Shown here: piece by piece, positions 23,206 to 33,295 of the stretch
Layout of the letters: each line of letters begins with the position of its first letter
Numbering within the stretch: position 1 is the stretch's first letter
Assembly (NCBI RefSeq): GCF_000264905.1
Contig: NW_006763151.1
Span: 369,643 to 433,642 of the forward strand
Source: Stereum hirsutum FP-91666 SS1
Lineage: Eukaryota > Basidiomycota > Agaricomycetes > Russulales > Stereaceae
DNA length: 64,000 bases
Direction of reading: 5' to 3'
Made by a program: the position numbers and the translations under genes
Notes under the pieces: generated by a model
What the model was told of the DNA's origin: nothing
Database searches by the model: none
What the model saw: only the letters and a program-made list of their open reading frames with translations

Positions 23206-23454
23206 CAGAAAAATGAGGGATTTCAGGATAGATGGGACCCGAACAGAGGATTCTTATACTCGAGATTCAAACACATAGAATTAGAGTGCCGCAACCAAAA
23301 TCGCTCCAGAATAAAGTATACAGAAGACGAAACCCGGAGATCTGAAAAGACAGTGAAAACATATCAAATACAGATGAGACTAAAACGAAGGATGTCAGCA
23401 CATCATACGGCGTATATTGTGTCCAACGACACGCACCATGCAAACTACGCGTAC

Positions 23455-24428
23455 TCAACAGCGCTCGAGTCTCAACGGGCGAGACACATGGGGAGCATCG
23501 TTGACTAGGGACAATATCGTAAGAATGCGTAGATAAGATTGAATAAGTGGAACTTACCATATTTCCAAGAGATGGACCTCGCCAGCTCAATCGACGGATA
23601 GATCGGGATCGGGAACGGTATGGCTCCGAGAGCGCCACGCTCGACCGGGAAACGGAGACAGTCTGGATCCCCTAAGGAACGAGGGGTACGGGGGTCGTAT
23701 TGAAATTCGTCATCCCTCACCTCCCCATCTGAAGAGCGGCTCGGCGCGAATTCTCTAATACGATATCCACGGCCAGCAAACGAAGACAGGATCCAATGGT
23801 CCATGTTTTTCCACTGTTGCGGCGGTACGAAACCACGCTGATGCAGAGTCGCTCGCGGATACGCGCACACCAGGATTTTGGTCGTAAGGAAGTTGACGTG
23901 GGTCGTGCTGAATGTATACGGAATGGCGTCGAGTGGCTCTTCGGACCTGACCCGGAAAATACGAATTTTCCGGCCATCTTCGCTCTTACTTTCGTCGTAA
24001 CCAGCTACGGCAAGCTCCTCTCCCCAGGGGGGGTATGTCACGGTGAGAGGGCGAGGGACGTGAGGAAAATCGGTCGTCATCCATTTGTCAAATGGGGTGA
24101 AGCGGTGAAAGAATGCGATCATGCGATGAACACCAGGACCCTGGTCTGAGAGGTAGATATCGAGAGAGCCAGGGGGCCATGAATCGTCTGAATTGTCCAG
24201 CAAGCGAAGAACGAAGGATCCTGCGATGACGCCGCCACAGGCATCGAGACACGCCCAAAACAACGCGAGTGGGGTTATCCAGACCCGGAGAAGTCGGTTG
24301 ATTCGTTGGGCAATGGCGACACCGACGGGGATGTGGATGGCCGAGGACACCTTGAGAAGGGTTGCGATATCTCGATGGTCAAGGTAACGGCACACATGGA
24401 CAAGTGAGGCGTAGAACTGCACAGACAT
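23455..24428 (-). CDS. F-box-like/nucleotidyltransferase-like family member E
   Basis: Exon 1 24428-23558 and exon 2 23504-23455 (GTAAGT/CTAG intron after WKYG) give 306 codons. The N-terminus is MSVQFYASLVHVCRYLDHRD, then IATLLKVSSA, an F-box-like helix pair. The core is VIAGSFVLRLL...GSLDIYLSD, again Ser-Leu-Asp rather than Asp-Leu-Asp. The box FLTTKILVCAYPRATLHQRG, then FVPPQQWKNM, and SLGDPDCLRF follow. Its promoter would overlap the 3' end of the gene at 24497, only 68 bp upstream. Confidence 0.76.
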
Positions 24429-24496
24429 AGGCGGTACACAGAGACAGCGGGTGGATGGGTGATTCGGATGAACACAAGGCAGGAAAGGAGAACCTT

Positions 24497-25425
24497 TTAT
24501 ACATAAGACCTTAAAAATCTCCGGAACTCGCGCTCGCCATACACCTGGCTCACATCATTGCCTGACTTGAAGTACCACCACACCGTACGAGCGAACCTAT
24601 CTTCTTCGATTGTCTCCCGTACGTCCCATGCCCCCCCAGCTGGCCCGTCCAACACAACCAAAACGGGACCCTCTACACGCGAAGAGCCCCTCGGCATGAC
24701 AGCGTCCACGACAGGGTTGGGCGTCCGTTCGTATGTGGTCCGAGTTTCGGCGGGGCTCGAAGAGGGTAAGGCGTACAGGGCGTAATACCAATCGTCGACG
24801 ACGGGCGACCGATCGTATATATTTGTTAGGTTGTGACCACCAGACCTTCCGAGGATATCTTCGAGGTCTTTAGGGTGAATGCTCCCATCTGGAGCGAGCC
24901 CGACGTCGCACGAGGTGATATGATCCTTCAGAGACTGGAGGCTAGCTAAAGGCGTGCCCGAGAATGCATCTGGGAAGATGTAAAGACCAGCCACTACGCG
25001 TTCGGGACGTTCTGACATCTAACGTTCAAATCAGTGCACAACGAGGCCATGAGCACACGAATGGACCAGGTAAGGACAGCGGCGAAGCTTGCTCGACAAA
25101 TTCCACTCACCGATCGAGCTTCGGGGCCTCCAACTACCTGAACTACTGCGACAACCCGAGGAAAGTCTCCAGATATGTAGTCGTACAGGTCGTGCCAATG
25201 AACCCGGATTCGCGGTGTCCACTGCATCACAGAGTACCAGAAAGCGCGTCAGGGGTGAATATTGGCCACGAGAGGGGGACGAGAGGGGCGTGATGCTGTG
25301 ATGTACACGCGATTTGTCACACTTACCGCCGGGATTTGCTACAATCACAGGGAAGATCCGCCGAATGATTGCCTTTTGTGCCGGCGGGTTGACACTGCAG
25401 GGCTGACCGAGGCAGCGACAGTCAT
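24497..25425 (-). CDS. Hypothetical protein, about 220 aa, three exons
   Basis: The final exon is a 173-codon frame (MSERPERVVAGLYIFPDAFS to FRRFLRSYV) ending at 24497. Upstream, a TCG|GTGAGT donor links in frame from the exon WTPRIRVHWHDLYDYISG, then FPRVVAVVQVVGG. A 10-codon first exon, MTVAASVSPA, at 25425 can be spliced to it in frame; a 12 nt micro-exon in between is also possible. It contains VVDDWYYALYALPSSS, loosely like the gene at 3987-4998. No known domain. It starts 87 bp from the divergently transcribed gene at 25513. Confidence 0.55.
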
Positions 25426-25512
25426 CTCAATAGTCGCACCAAAAGAACAAAAAAAAAAAGACGGCTCGGTATAAAACTACGCGATTTTTGAGGATCGTCA
25501 CCCACGCAAAAT
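25426..25512. promoter_or_regulatory. 87 bp divergent promoter between the 25425 (-) and 25513 (+) genes
   Basis: The two predicted ATGs face away from each other across only 87 bp. The gap holds an adenine run (25451-25459) and TATAAAAC at 25470-25477, positioned 36-43 bp before the plus-strand ATG. A shared bidirectional promoter is the simplest reading. Confidence 0.45.
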
Positions 25513-26264
25513 ATGAGTCGCTCGTATGGAAGCGGAGTTCTTCTCGCGAGCATCAACCAATTCCCAGTATATCGCATTGGAACACCGAGTATACGATTCC
25601 ATCAACTCCCCGTCCACGCGCTACCCGCCCGTCTTGATGTCTCCGCCTTTCGCCCGTTCTCCACCGTCGAATCCTTATACTGTCAGGAACTGTCAGGCGA
25701 AGCAACGGCCGTCGTCTTCGAGGCTGTCGGAAAATTCCGAGAGGACGAGTTCTATATGACGACACACGGCAGACCGGAAGAAGAGTGTGGCGATGATAGA
25801 GGATGGGAGGCATGTTGCTGGGTGGAGAGTCCGTCGGGGGACGCGAAGCTGAGCAGTCAATGGAGTCAGATGATGAGAGCCCTCCATCTCATAACCCTAC
25901 GACACACTCTTCAAGACCCCAAGCGTCGCCAAACTCCCGGCACGCTCTTGCGAATGGACAACCACGGAGTCACTCTCAAGATTGGGTGGAGTCTCCGAGA
26001 CAAGGCATCCGGGGTACGGTTTACGCCCGACCTCATTTTTGCATAGACAGATTACTGATAGTTCAATTATCACAGACAAGTCGAGCCACTAGACTCCCAT
26101 TTTTCAACTCCTTTGCCGTCCACCGACCACCTCGAACAGCTAAGGACGTCGACTTCGATCGCCTAGTCTCTGTAACGTTCACCTTAAGGAGCCTAGAAGA
26201 TGATCGGGCGAGGACGTCTTATTACGCAGATCTACAGTCTGTAGTTCTTCTTGATTACGCCTGA
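25513..26264 (+). CDS. GDxV-motif small-protein family, member 2
   Basis: Exon 1 25513-26013 and exon 2 26076-26264 (GGG|GTACGG donor, TCACAG acceptor) give 229 codons. The other open frames over 25526-26264 do not close across this intron. The N-terminus is MSRSYGSGVLLASINQF. The C-terminus has DFDRLVSVTFTLRSLEDDRA, then SYYADLQSVVLLD, aligning with GDFVDVTAVLDI...SRVHFGFTSLIQL of the gene at 29644. It ends six residues after the motif, without the acidic tail of its relatives. Function unknown. Confidence 0.55.
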
Positions 26265-26995
26265 AATGATATACCGTGCAATTGACGCGGACCTCACGAT
26301 GACCGACATAGACATTACTCTGATACAAGCGAGATTTCAGAGCTATGCCAGCCTTGACAAAAACGAGCTAAGACGAGATGAGCACCAGATCCACATATAA
26401 CAAGAAGATGAAAAGAACGCGCCTTCAACCTTAATCGGAGACAATGCCATCGATGTATACATTTGAAGAATAGGTTCGCGGGGCACTTGCACCGGCGTAT
26501 TCAGAATTTCCAGATTCTCAAGTCGACTCTCGGTCTCTGTAGAAAACTCCGTATTCACGAAGCCACGCCCAGATCACAGATTTGTTCAGTTTGTCCTCAG
26601 TCCAACGTTGACCTTGCTGAGCACGACTCCGACAAAAATATCTCACTGCCCTGAAACGCCACGTCACCTATACGGGACGCTTGGTAACGCAAGCGGAACA
26701 ACACGAAGTAGACTCATGTCCCAATTGTGACTCTAACGACATAGACGGCGTCCACAAAGGGAGGATACACAGAAACGAACACGGGCGATGAGAAGGAAGT
26801 GATGAGAGACGGTGTGATGGAAAGACGGTGGAGGACATGGTATGGGAAAGATGAGACGAGAAAGTGCAAGGAGAGACAGCTGCTAGAGTCGTGACCAACC
26901 CCTGCGCCTCTGGAGTGAAAGTAAAAGTGTACGTGCAAGGGAGGGGGGAGGGAATAACACGGGCAGGGGACCGTAACACAAGGAAAGAGGAATAA
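26265..26995. other. Intergenic stretch between convergent genes
   Basis: No supported gene. The long minus-strand frame across 26668-26995 continues beyond the stop of the gene at 26996 in another frame and is compositional. A G/A-rich run lies at about 26935-26955. Confidence 0.45.
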
Positions 26996-28610
26996 CTAGA
27001 GTGAGACGTCTGCGTCGGGTGCCTCTTCCATACCAGCTTCCGCAGGGTCATCAGGAGCCGCGCATAACAACGACACGCTGAGAAGATCGAACGTGGGCTT
27101 CCACTCCGCGAAGCTGGTACGCGGCCTGAATTTGTCCTTGTTGTACGCAAGACGCTGATGACTGTTAGCGACATCTCTACTGGGGTCTTTGGACGTCGAG
27201 TAGCGGCCGACGTTGACCTCAATGAGAACAAGGTCGTTGACCTTGATGTCCTCGATCGGAAGAGTCGGCATCTTGGTCTTGCTTTCGAAGCAAGTGGTCG
27301 CATTATAACAACGGTCGAATGGGATGACCTGACGCCCGAAATCAGCAATGCACACAAGAGGGAGAGCACGCGAAAAAAGGGCATGGTAGAGGTGTACGTA
27401 CCGCGACATCACGGCGTCTAGGGATGCGCATAGTCTGCCAGCGACTGGCGCTGATATGAGTATTCCAAGACTCGATATCTACGAGAATCAGGTCAGATAA
27501 GTCACCGAGAAGAGGGGGATTCACGCACTCTGTGGGGGACAGGCAAAATGACTTAAGATGCGACGACCTTTACTCATGGCATTCGCCGTCAGAGGGGCCA
27601 CTCCCATGGACACCTTATTGTGAGGGTTCCCGTTCTGATCGTAGAACCAAACGCTGGTGACGGACCCGACGACCCAAATGACGATGGGGACGGAGCTTCC
27701 CCTCAAACACAATTTGTTGATCGACGTGTCCGATTGACCCCAAGCGACATCCTTCTCAGGGAATCGAGAAAGAGAAAATATGCCATCCGAAGGCTTCTGA
27801 TACGTGAGCATGGCCCTCAGACGACTGGCAATAAGATGGGGTGCAGAGACATCAGCGTGGAGTCAATACCGAGAGATGCGAGAATATCTCACCGGTCCAG
27901 CGTCACAGGGTACCATGCGAGACTTCTGTAATCGACCATGGAAAAGTCAGGAAGCTCCGCGGGTGGACCGGCAGACCCGCCCGGGGTCAGCGACGCACTA
28001 CCAAAGGTGATCGTGTTAACAAGAAAAACATGGCTCAGAGATGGGAGAAAACAAAACTTACTCGGCGTGGGTACCATCCCCATCTGCTTTATTGGTGCTG
28101 CAGAACCAGTAACAAAGTATGAGAAAACCGGCTGGCCCGAACCAGATGACGAACATACTCAGATTCCGCCGAAGTGTCAGGGTCTCCGTTATGGGACTCG
28201 AGCACACCAACGATCCTGTTGGATGGTTAAGGAAGATAATGACAACATAGGGTGACAAACTTACAGAGGGCGCTGAGGAGTGACTGGAGCCCCCGGGGGT
28301 GCACTATCCGGATGAAATCACGTCAAGACGCGAGTATAAGTAAATGAGCGCGAAGACCAACTCACACATTCTCTGTATCTGAGCCCCCCACTTGCCCATC
28401 ATCGACAGCTTTGACGGTCTGAGACCTGTGCAAAACCACGGAAAGCAAAGAAAGAGATTGATTGATCAGCCTCAAGCATCGACCACCAAAAAGTAACGCG
28501 ACGGACCTCTTCTTTTTACCACCTCTAGTAACACTAGCGACGGCTGAGGCGGAGTCCGTGCCCGGGGCGATCGCGTCGTCAAAGACGTCAGCGTCTCGTT
28601 TCGGAGGCAT
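26996..28610 (-). CDS. GDxV-motif small-protein family, member 3, many exons
   Basis: Start at 28610 (MPPKRDADVFDDAIAPGTDS). Exons chain in frame through KKKRSQTVKAVDDGQVGGSD, APPGAPVTPQRPL, LIVGVLESHNGDPDTSAES, TNKADGDGTHADASLTPGG and LPDFSMVDYRSLAWYPVTLD. A longer exon follows (VTSVWFYDQNGNPHNKVSMG to HFACPPQ), then NIESWNTHISASRWQTMR, and the last exon with PIEDIKVNDLVLIEVNVGRY, then WKPTFDLLSVSLLC. The stop is at 26996. The final segment matches the family motif (VNDLVLIEVNV). The N-terminal third is acidic/basic and disordered-looking. One junction (near 27880-27830) was not fixed. A TTTATATA element lies 113 bp upstream. Role unknown. Confidence 0.6.
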
Positions 28611-28721
28611 GCCACGAGTTCGATGAGTGGAATTGGGTAGAGAAGCAGAAGTAAGGATAGGACGGCTTGTGAGTATAGAATGACTTCGGGTTATGGGACT
28701 GCTCACCCGCTGTTCGAACTC

Positions 28722-28729
28722 TTTATATA
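28722..28729 (-). promoter_or_regulatory. TATA-like element of the 28610 gene
   Basis: TTTATATA (plus reading) lies about 113 bp upstream of the minus-strand ATG at 28608-28610. Confidence 0.35.
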
Positions 28730-29151
28730 CAGCTGGGCATCCCACTTTGGTGTTTATGGACATACGACAAGGGGAAAAAAGCGCGTGGAGTAACATGCGA
28801 TCCAAATGCCTTACCAGCAATACCAACGAACCTCCCGCATGCAAGAAACAGGGGAAAACGAGAGACTTCGCGAAACAGAAGCGAGCTGATCGGATGAGAC
28901 AAAGGGTATGACGCGAAGCAAGGCAGATTCATCGGGAAGGTTTGATATCGGTAGATCCCGAAGCAAATGAGATACTAATTCCGCATGACTCATTCGACAC
29001 GCCCCAAGTAACCAGCTACGAATGGACGACAGCAGCGAGTTTAGCACGCCGAACTGGTCGCAACAGGCACTATGACGCTAAGATCGTTAAAAGGGACATT
29101 GGCGCATAACGATACCACGACAGACTCGGAGGCGAAACCCATCACTCGGAC
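28730..29151. other. Spacer between divergently transcribed genes
   Basis: A minus-strand frame at 28811-29047 includes MSHAELVSHLLRDLPIS but lacks a splice partner. I see no firm gene. The region separates the 28610 (-) and 29152 (+) starts. Confidence 0.35.
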
Positions 29152-29543
29152 ATGGCTTTCATTCAACGTACGTCGACTTCGCTCTATACTTACCTCTGAC
29201 AAAGGCCTGACATTTCTCAGGCGCCGACGGTCTGGGGCTCATTAGAGACTTGTTCCCCAAAGATATCGTCCGTAACCAGAACGAGGTCGAGGCGTTTGAA
29301 GAAATGGATAGCTCCATGATCAAACCACTCAAGTTCGACCGTCTTTTTGATTGGGCAATCGTGACTTCCGCCGTACCATCCACCGACCGAACTCGTGCCA
29401 TGCAATGCGTTCTCAAACCAATGCCACATATCTTCGCAGAAACAAATTCTTTGCAGAGGTTGACCGTCAGGATCTTTGGGTTTCTTGGTAAACACAACCT
29501 CACCCCCATGGGCAACTGGAATAGGTGCGTCGTACCTTCATAG
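29152..29543 (+). CDS. Small hypothetical protein, 112 aa
   Basis: A 16 nt micro-exon 29152-29167 (MAFIQ) splices (GTACGT/TCTCAG) to 29221-29543, closing on 112 codons. The protein reads RADGLGLIRDLFPKDIVRNQ, then FDRLFDWAIVTSAVPSTD and AMQCVLKPMPHIFAET. A minus-strand frame over the same DNA also looks open, but the plus-strand gene has a start, canonical splice signals and a stop. The frame passes a possible GTGCGT donor near 29525 and could continue into the next gene at 29644. Function unknown. Confidence 0.5.
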
Positions 29544-29643
29544 CTCACATCACATACTTACCACTTCACTTATATTACTTCACCCCGGTCAACCACCTTT
29601 CTCTTATACCACATCACTCCAACCTCCTCACCGTTCAACCACA

Positions 29644-30450
29644 ATGCATCCCAACGTCGCCAAAACCAGGACTCTGCGAGGAGCACCGAAGGCTATCATG
29701 TATTTCGAGCTGGAGCCGGGCGCGTACCAGCACGAATTTGTCGAGCAGAGAGTTCAGCTGGAGGAACTGCGGCGAATGGCCTACAAGTACCTGGGACAAG
29801 GTATGTCAGGTAGATCCGAGAAGGATAAGGCCCTGTTTTTCCAACGTCGAGTGTTGCGAAAGGTAAGCACCACCGTTTCAAACTAGTGGTCTCAGCGACT
29901 CATGACTAGCATAGGCCACCGGAGTCCCCCCATGGACCCCGCTCGAACCATCGGAACTCTACGATAACGATCTAGCGGCCATAACAAGCAAATGGCGTTT
30001 GGACGTCTCCCCAACTTTCGGGCGTCGTAGTTCCTCGGGATCTCTGCGCGCATGCAGCCCACTCACCTTCTCAGTCGGCGACTTTGTCGACGTCACCGCT
30101 GTACTCGACATCATCACCATCACTAAGGACGGACATCCCAAGTCCCGAGTCCATTTTGGTTTTACGTCTCTCATCCAGCTGTGCGCCGCCGACAGGGTAG
30201 AAACGGTAAGCTTCGATTTCACAGCCTGGCACATCCTCCCACCATCAAGTTATCGCGTCCGATACTGATTCTACCCATCCCTTCTCGAACAAAACACCAT
30301 AATTCTATCTAGGCAATGGGAGCGACGGCCGTACCCGATATCGAAGGTCGCGAGATCACAATGCACGAAAGTGCGCTAGTTCTTGAAGAAGACGATGGGT
30401 CGAGTGGGGACGAGAAGGACGACGCGGCGGGAAATGGTTCGATGCAGTAA
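29644..30450 (+). CDS. GDxV-motif small-protein family, member 4
   Basis: Three exons (29644-29862, 29915-30205, 30313-30450) close exactly on 215 codons. Exon 1 (MHPNVAKTRTLRGAPKAIMY) includes a charged helix with VEQRVQLEELRRMAYKYLG. Exon 2 has ATGVPPWTPLEPSELYDNDL and the family motif FSVGDFVDVTAVLDIITITK, then DGHPKSRVHFGFTSLIQL. Exon 3 is an acidic tail (EEDDGSSGDEKDD). This is the clearest member of the family, and its architecture (helical N-part, GDxV domain, acidic tail) can be used as the reference. It lies 101 bp downstream of the 29152 gene on the same strand; ACTTATATTAC lies about 75 bp upstream. Confidence 0.68.
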
Positions 30451-31427
30451 CACCTGTAGCGTAATCCCCCATCTAAATCATATTGCTCCCAACTTCCAAT
30501 TTTACACGACGTGTAACTTCCACGGGTAGGAAATGGTCGCCGTCACAACATTGAGTGCCTACTCCACGCCGATTGAAGTGCGGTCACGAACGTGCCTGGA
30601 CCACCGCCGCACTCACTTCTTGATGTTCCGACAATGATTGGTAAAGATAACCCACCGCCGCGAACAGCACATGCACAGTCTACCGTTTATCGGGATATGC
30701 GTCACCGGAGGGCTTCAGACTCGATCGTGAAGCCAAGGATGGGGATACGAACACGACAATGTATTGTTCTAATATTCACCTATCCAGTACGGCCACAACT
30801 CCCCATTGTGATTCAGACGAATGAAAGGTGGCGAAACCAAAGCTATCGAGTTCGAGAGCCCATCAAATTGACACAGTGACAGTGAGCGGCCGTTCACCGT
30901 TCAACCGCTGGCTAATGCGTCGGATAAAACTGAAAATAGGATCGGACTCTGATGCCTCATAACTTCTTGAATAGATTATCCGCATCGAAAGGCTTGTGAT
31001 TGTAGGCGGACCCGGAGGACGTAGGCGTGGGCAATAGTCACAGACATCGACAAATCCCAATGACTTGTCAGTAACCACACCTCTGTACTCGATCGCCGTC
31101 CGTTTGCTCCTTTATCCTCAACCGAAGCCCAATATCATCCGATCCACGTAATACTTATATTATTTACTCGTGCACCTTGCAGAGTTCGGAATTTCAGGCA
31201 CTTGTACGGACGCAGTGGGCAGCCGAACATGACGGCAGTACGGACGACAAGCACGAGTTTTTATTGGGAGTTGTTCCGAGTAGTGGCAAGCATGGAATAT
31301 CATCATCGTTCGAAAAGCCAAGTTAAAACAAGTAAAATGGTGGTGAAATACCATGGAGACATCTATGATCGTTACCGTAAGCCAAAACGGGGCGGAATAG
31401 GGCATGAAAGTTCGTAACGGGACAAGA
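30451..31427. other. Intergenic region
   Basis: Nearly 1 kb between convergent genes (stops at 30450 plus and 31428 minus) with only short unsupported frames. No RNA gene or repeat recognised. Confidence 0.5.
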
Positions 31428-32578
31428 TTAAGATGAGTGGGAGGACGAAGATGAGGAGGATGAGGGCTGGGAAGGACGACCTGCTAGGAGAAGATCGTCA
31501 AGAAAATCGGCATCGCGCATCCAATGTAAAAAAATCTTAGTCCCCCATTTCCGCAAATAAGCCCTCGTCTCCGGCGACATGTCCTTAACCAAGGGGGACG
31601 AAAGTTGAAGACGAACAGGTTTTTGCCAACCGTGAAGAAAAGGGCAAGAATCCTGATCATGATGCGAGCGACGGGAAGATGTAACGGACCCAGCGCTGGA
31701 CGCAGGGGGGGGATTCGAGGCGTCAGACGTCGCGACGTTCCCTGAACGGGGGGAAGGGGCTGTGGCGGATGGTTGCTCGTTAGGCCCACGGTCTGTACCT
31801 TCTCCCACAACCACCGCAGTCCTCCCTCCACCCACAGGAGCACGAATTTCCGGAATTGCTTCGGGGGATCGATAGAAAGACTGTCGGTTTTGCCAATACG
31901 GGGCCTGCCTCGGTTCAAAACCTTAATCGACGGCCAAGTACACAAAATTAGATGCTTTTGTATGGATAAACAACAGGAATAACGCACCAGAGACCCCCTG
32001 ATATACTGGTCGTACAGGAGGGAAGGAGGCGAGCGGCGACATTTGTGGCCCAAAACCGGCACCGACCAAACCAGGCGTTATACCCAGGAATCGTTTCAAT
32101 TCCGGTGTCATGACCATAGCTGAAATGGCTCAGACGCGTGGGATAGAGAAAAATATGAACATACTCACGGGTAAAATCACCGTGCGCCGGGCATTTCAGC
32201 GAAGTGGCACCGTTGGCAAAGCTGCTAAAACACAGACATGAGCTGTCTGAGAAAAGTATCAGAAACGAACAGGATGAGAGTAGGGAGACAGGACGCACGG
32301 CACTCCACGCAAACGATGGGACCAACCTGGCCTTGATCGGCCCAACGTGCAAGCTGCTCTCGCTCATACCGATCTGCGGACAATAAGAGCAGACAAGAGA
32401 CTGTTGAGTACAGTGCCAGACCATGGAACAATACATTCGGGAGACACGCACGGAGGTCGCCATTGACACCGTTACATTGCCCAACAAACATGGTAGACCA
32501 CTCAGGCGCACCCATTCCATAATGTCCAGCATGATTGGAAGAGTCAGATGAAAGGGGATGATAGACGGGGTTGGACAT
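31428..32578 (-). CDS. Hypothetical protein with zinc-ribbon-like CxxC...CPxH motif and Ser-rich tail
   Basis: Exon 1 starts at 32578 (MSNPVYHPLSSDSSNHAGHY) and ends at a CTCC|GTGCGT donor. Exon 2 gives RYEREQLARWADQGQVGPIV, then CVEC. A further exon has SFANGATSLKCPAHGDFT, so CVEC...CPAH could bind zinc. Then come VMTPELKRFLGITPGLVGAG and a long last exon. That exon includes HGWQKPVRLQLSSPLVKDM and RAYLRKWGTKIFLHWMRDAD, ending in a poly-serine tail with TAA at 31428. The exon 2/exon 3 donor would have to be GTCCTG, which is unusual, so that junction is tentative. TTATATAG lies about 113 bp upstream. Unknown family; possibly a small zinc-binding adaptor. Confidence 0.58.
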
Positions 32579-33295
32579 GGTCACGATCCCAAAGAACGAG
32601 AGATTTCCGCGAGAGAGAACTGGACGTGTAGAGGGTTGCTGAAGGAGGGTGGGGGAATAGAGGAGAAGAGAGGACAGTTGAGTGCCCCAGATTATATAGC
32701 GGGGAGGAAGGTCAGGAGAGTTCGTGCGCACACCGCGGGGCAATGGAAAGGCGGGAATACGTACAGCTCGGATCGTTGCGGAAGTGGAACAACGTAGTCA
32801 ATGACACTTTGCATGGGACCCACATAGGCGTAAGCAATGCCTGTCAGCCATTTCGATCACCATACGACTCGGAAATTAATATGTCCCCCAACGGGGTGCA
32901 GATATGAGAAGGGTCCCGACCGATTTCAATGCGATTTTCACGCGTCCGCGGAGCTGTAACACATTCAAAGCAATCGACTATCGAGAATTTCGAACGAAGA
33001 GCGGAAGTCCCACTGACACAGCGTCCTCCAAAGTTGTTGACATGGGTTTCTCATTCGTACACTGTCGCCAAAAACAGTGAAAAACAACGGCTAAGACGGG
33101 GACGGTGCGTAATACAAGGAACAGGGTGACGCGACGACCTCAGTGCGTGCCTGCGCTGTAGCCGAGATAAGAGGGATAATCGGTAGTATACGAGAAGCCC
33201 GGGTTTGTGTGCTGGCAAGGATGTCCTGTATTACGCGAAGAGAATACTCGTGTCAGGGTATCATCGCGACATGCTAGGAGGGGATGAGACAAACC
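32579..33295. other. Intergenic stretch
   Basis: Contains the TTATATAG element (32692-32699) of the 32578 gene. Otherwise only short frames without support. Confidence 0.45.

Noticed and set aside
26668..27384. 238-codon minus-strand frame
   Set aside because: It overlaps in another frame the well-supported last exons of the gene ending at 26996 and is serine/arginine-rich shadow sequence.
29217..29548. Minus-strand open frames opposite the 29152 gene
   Set aside because: The plus-strand gene has a start, canonical donor and acceptor and an exactly closing frame; the minus frames have none.
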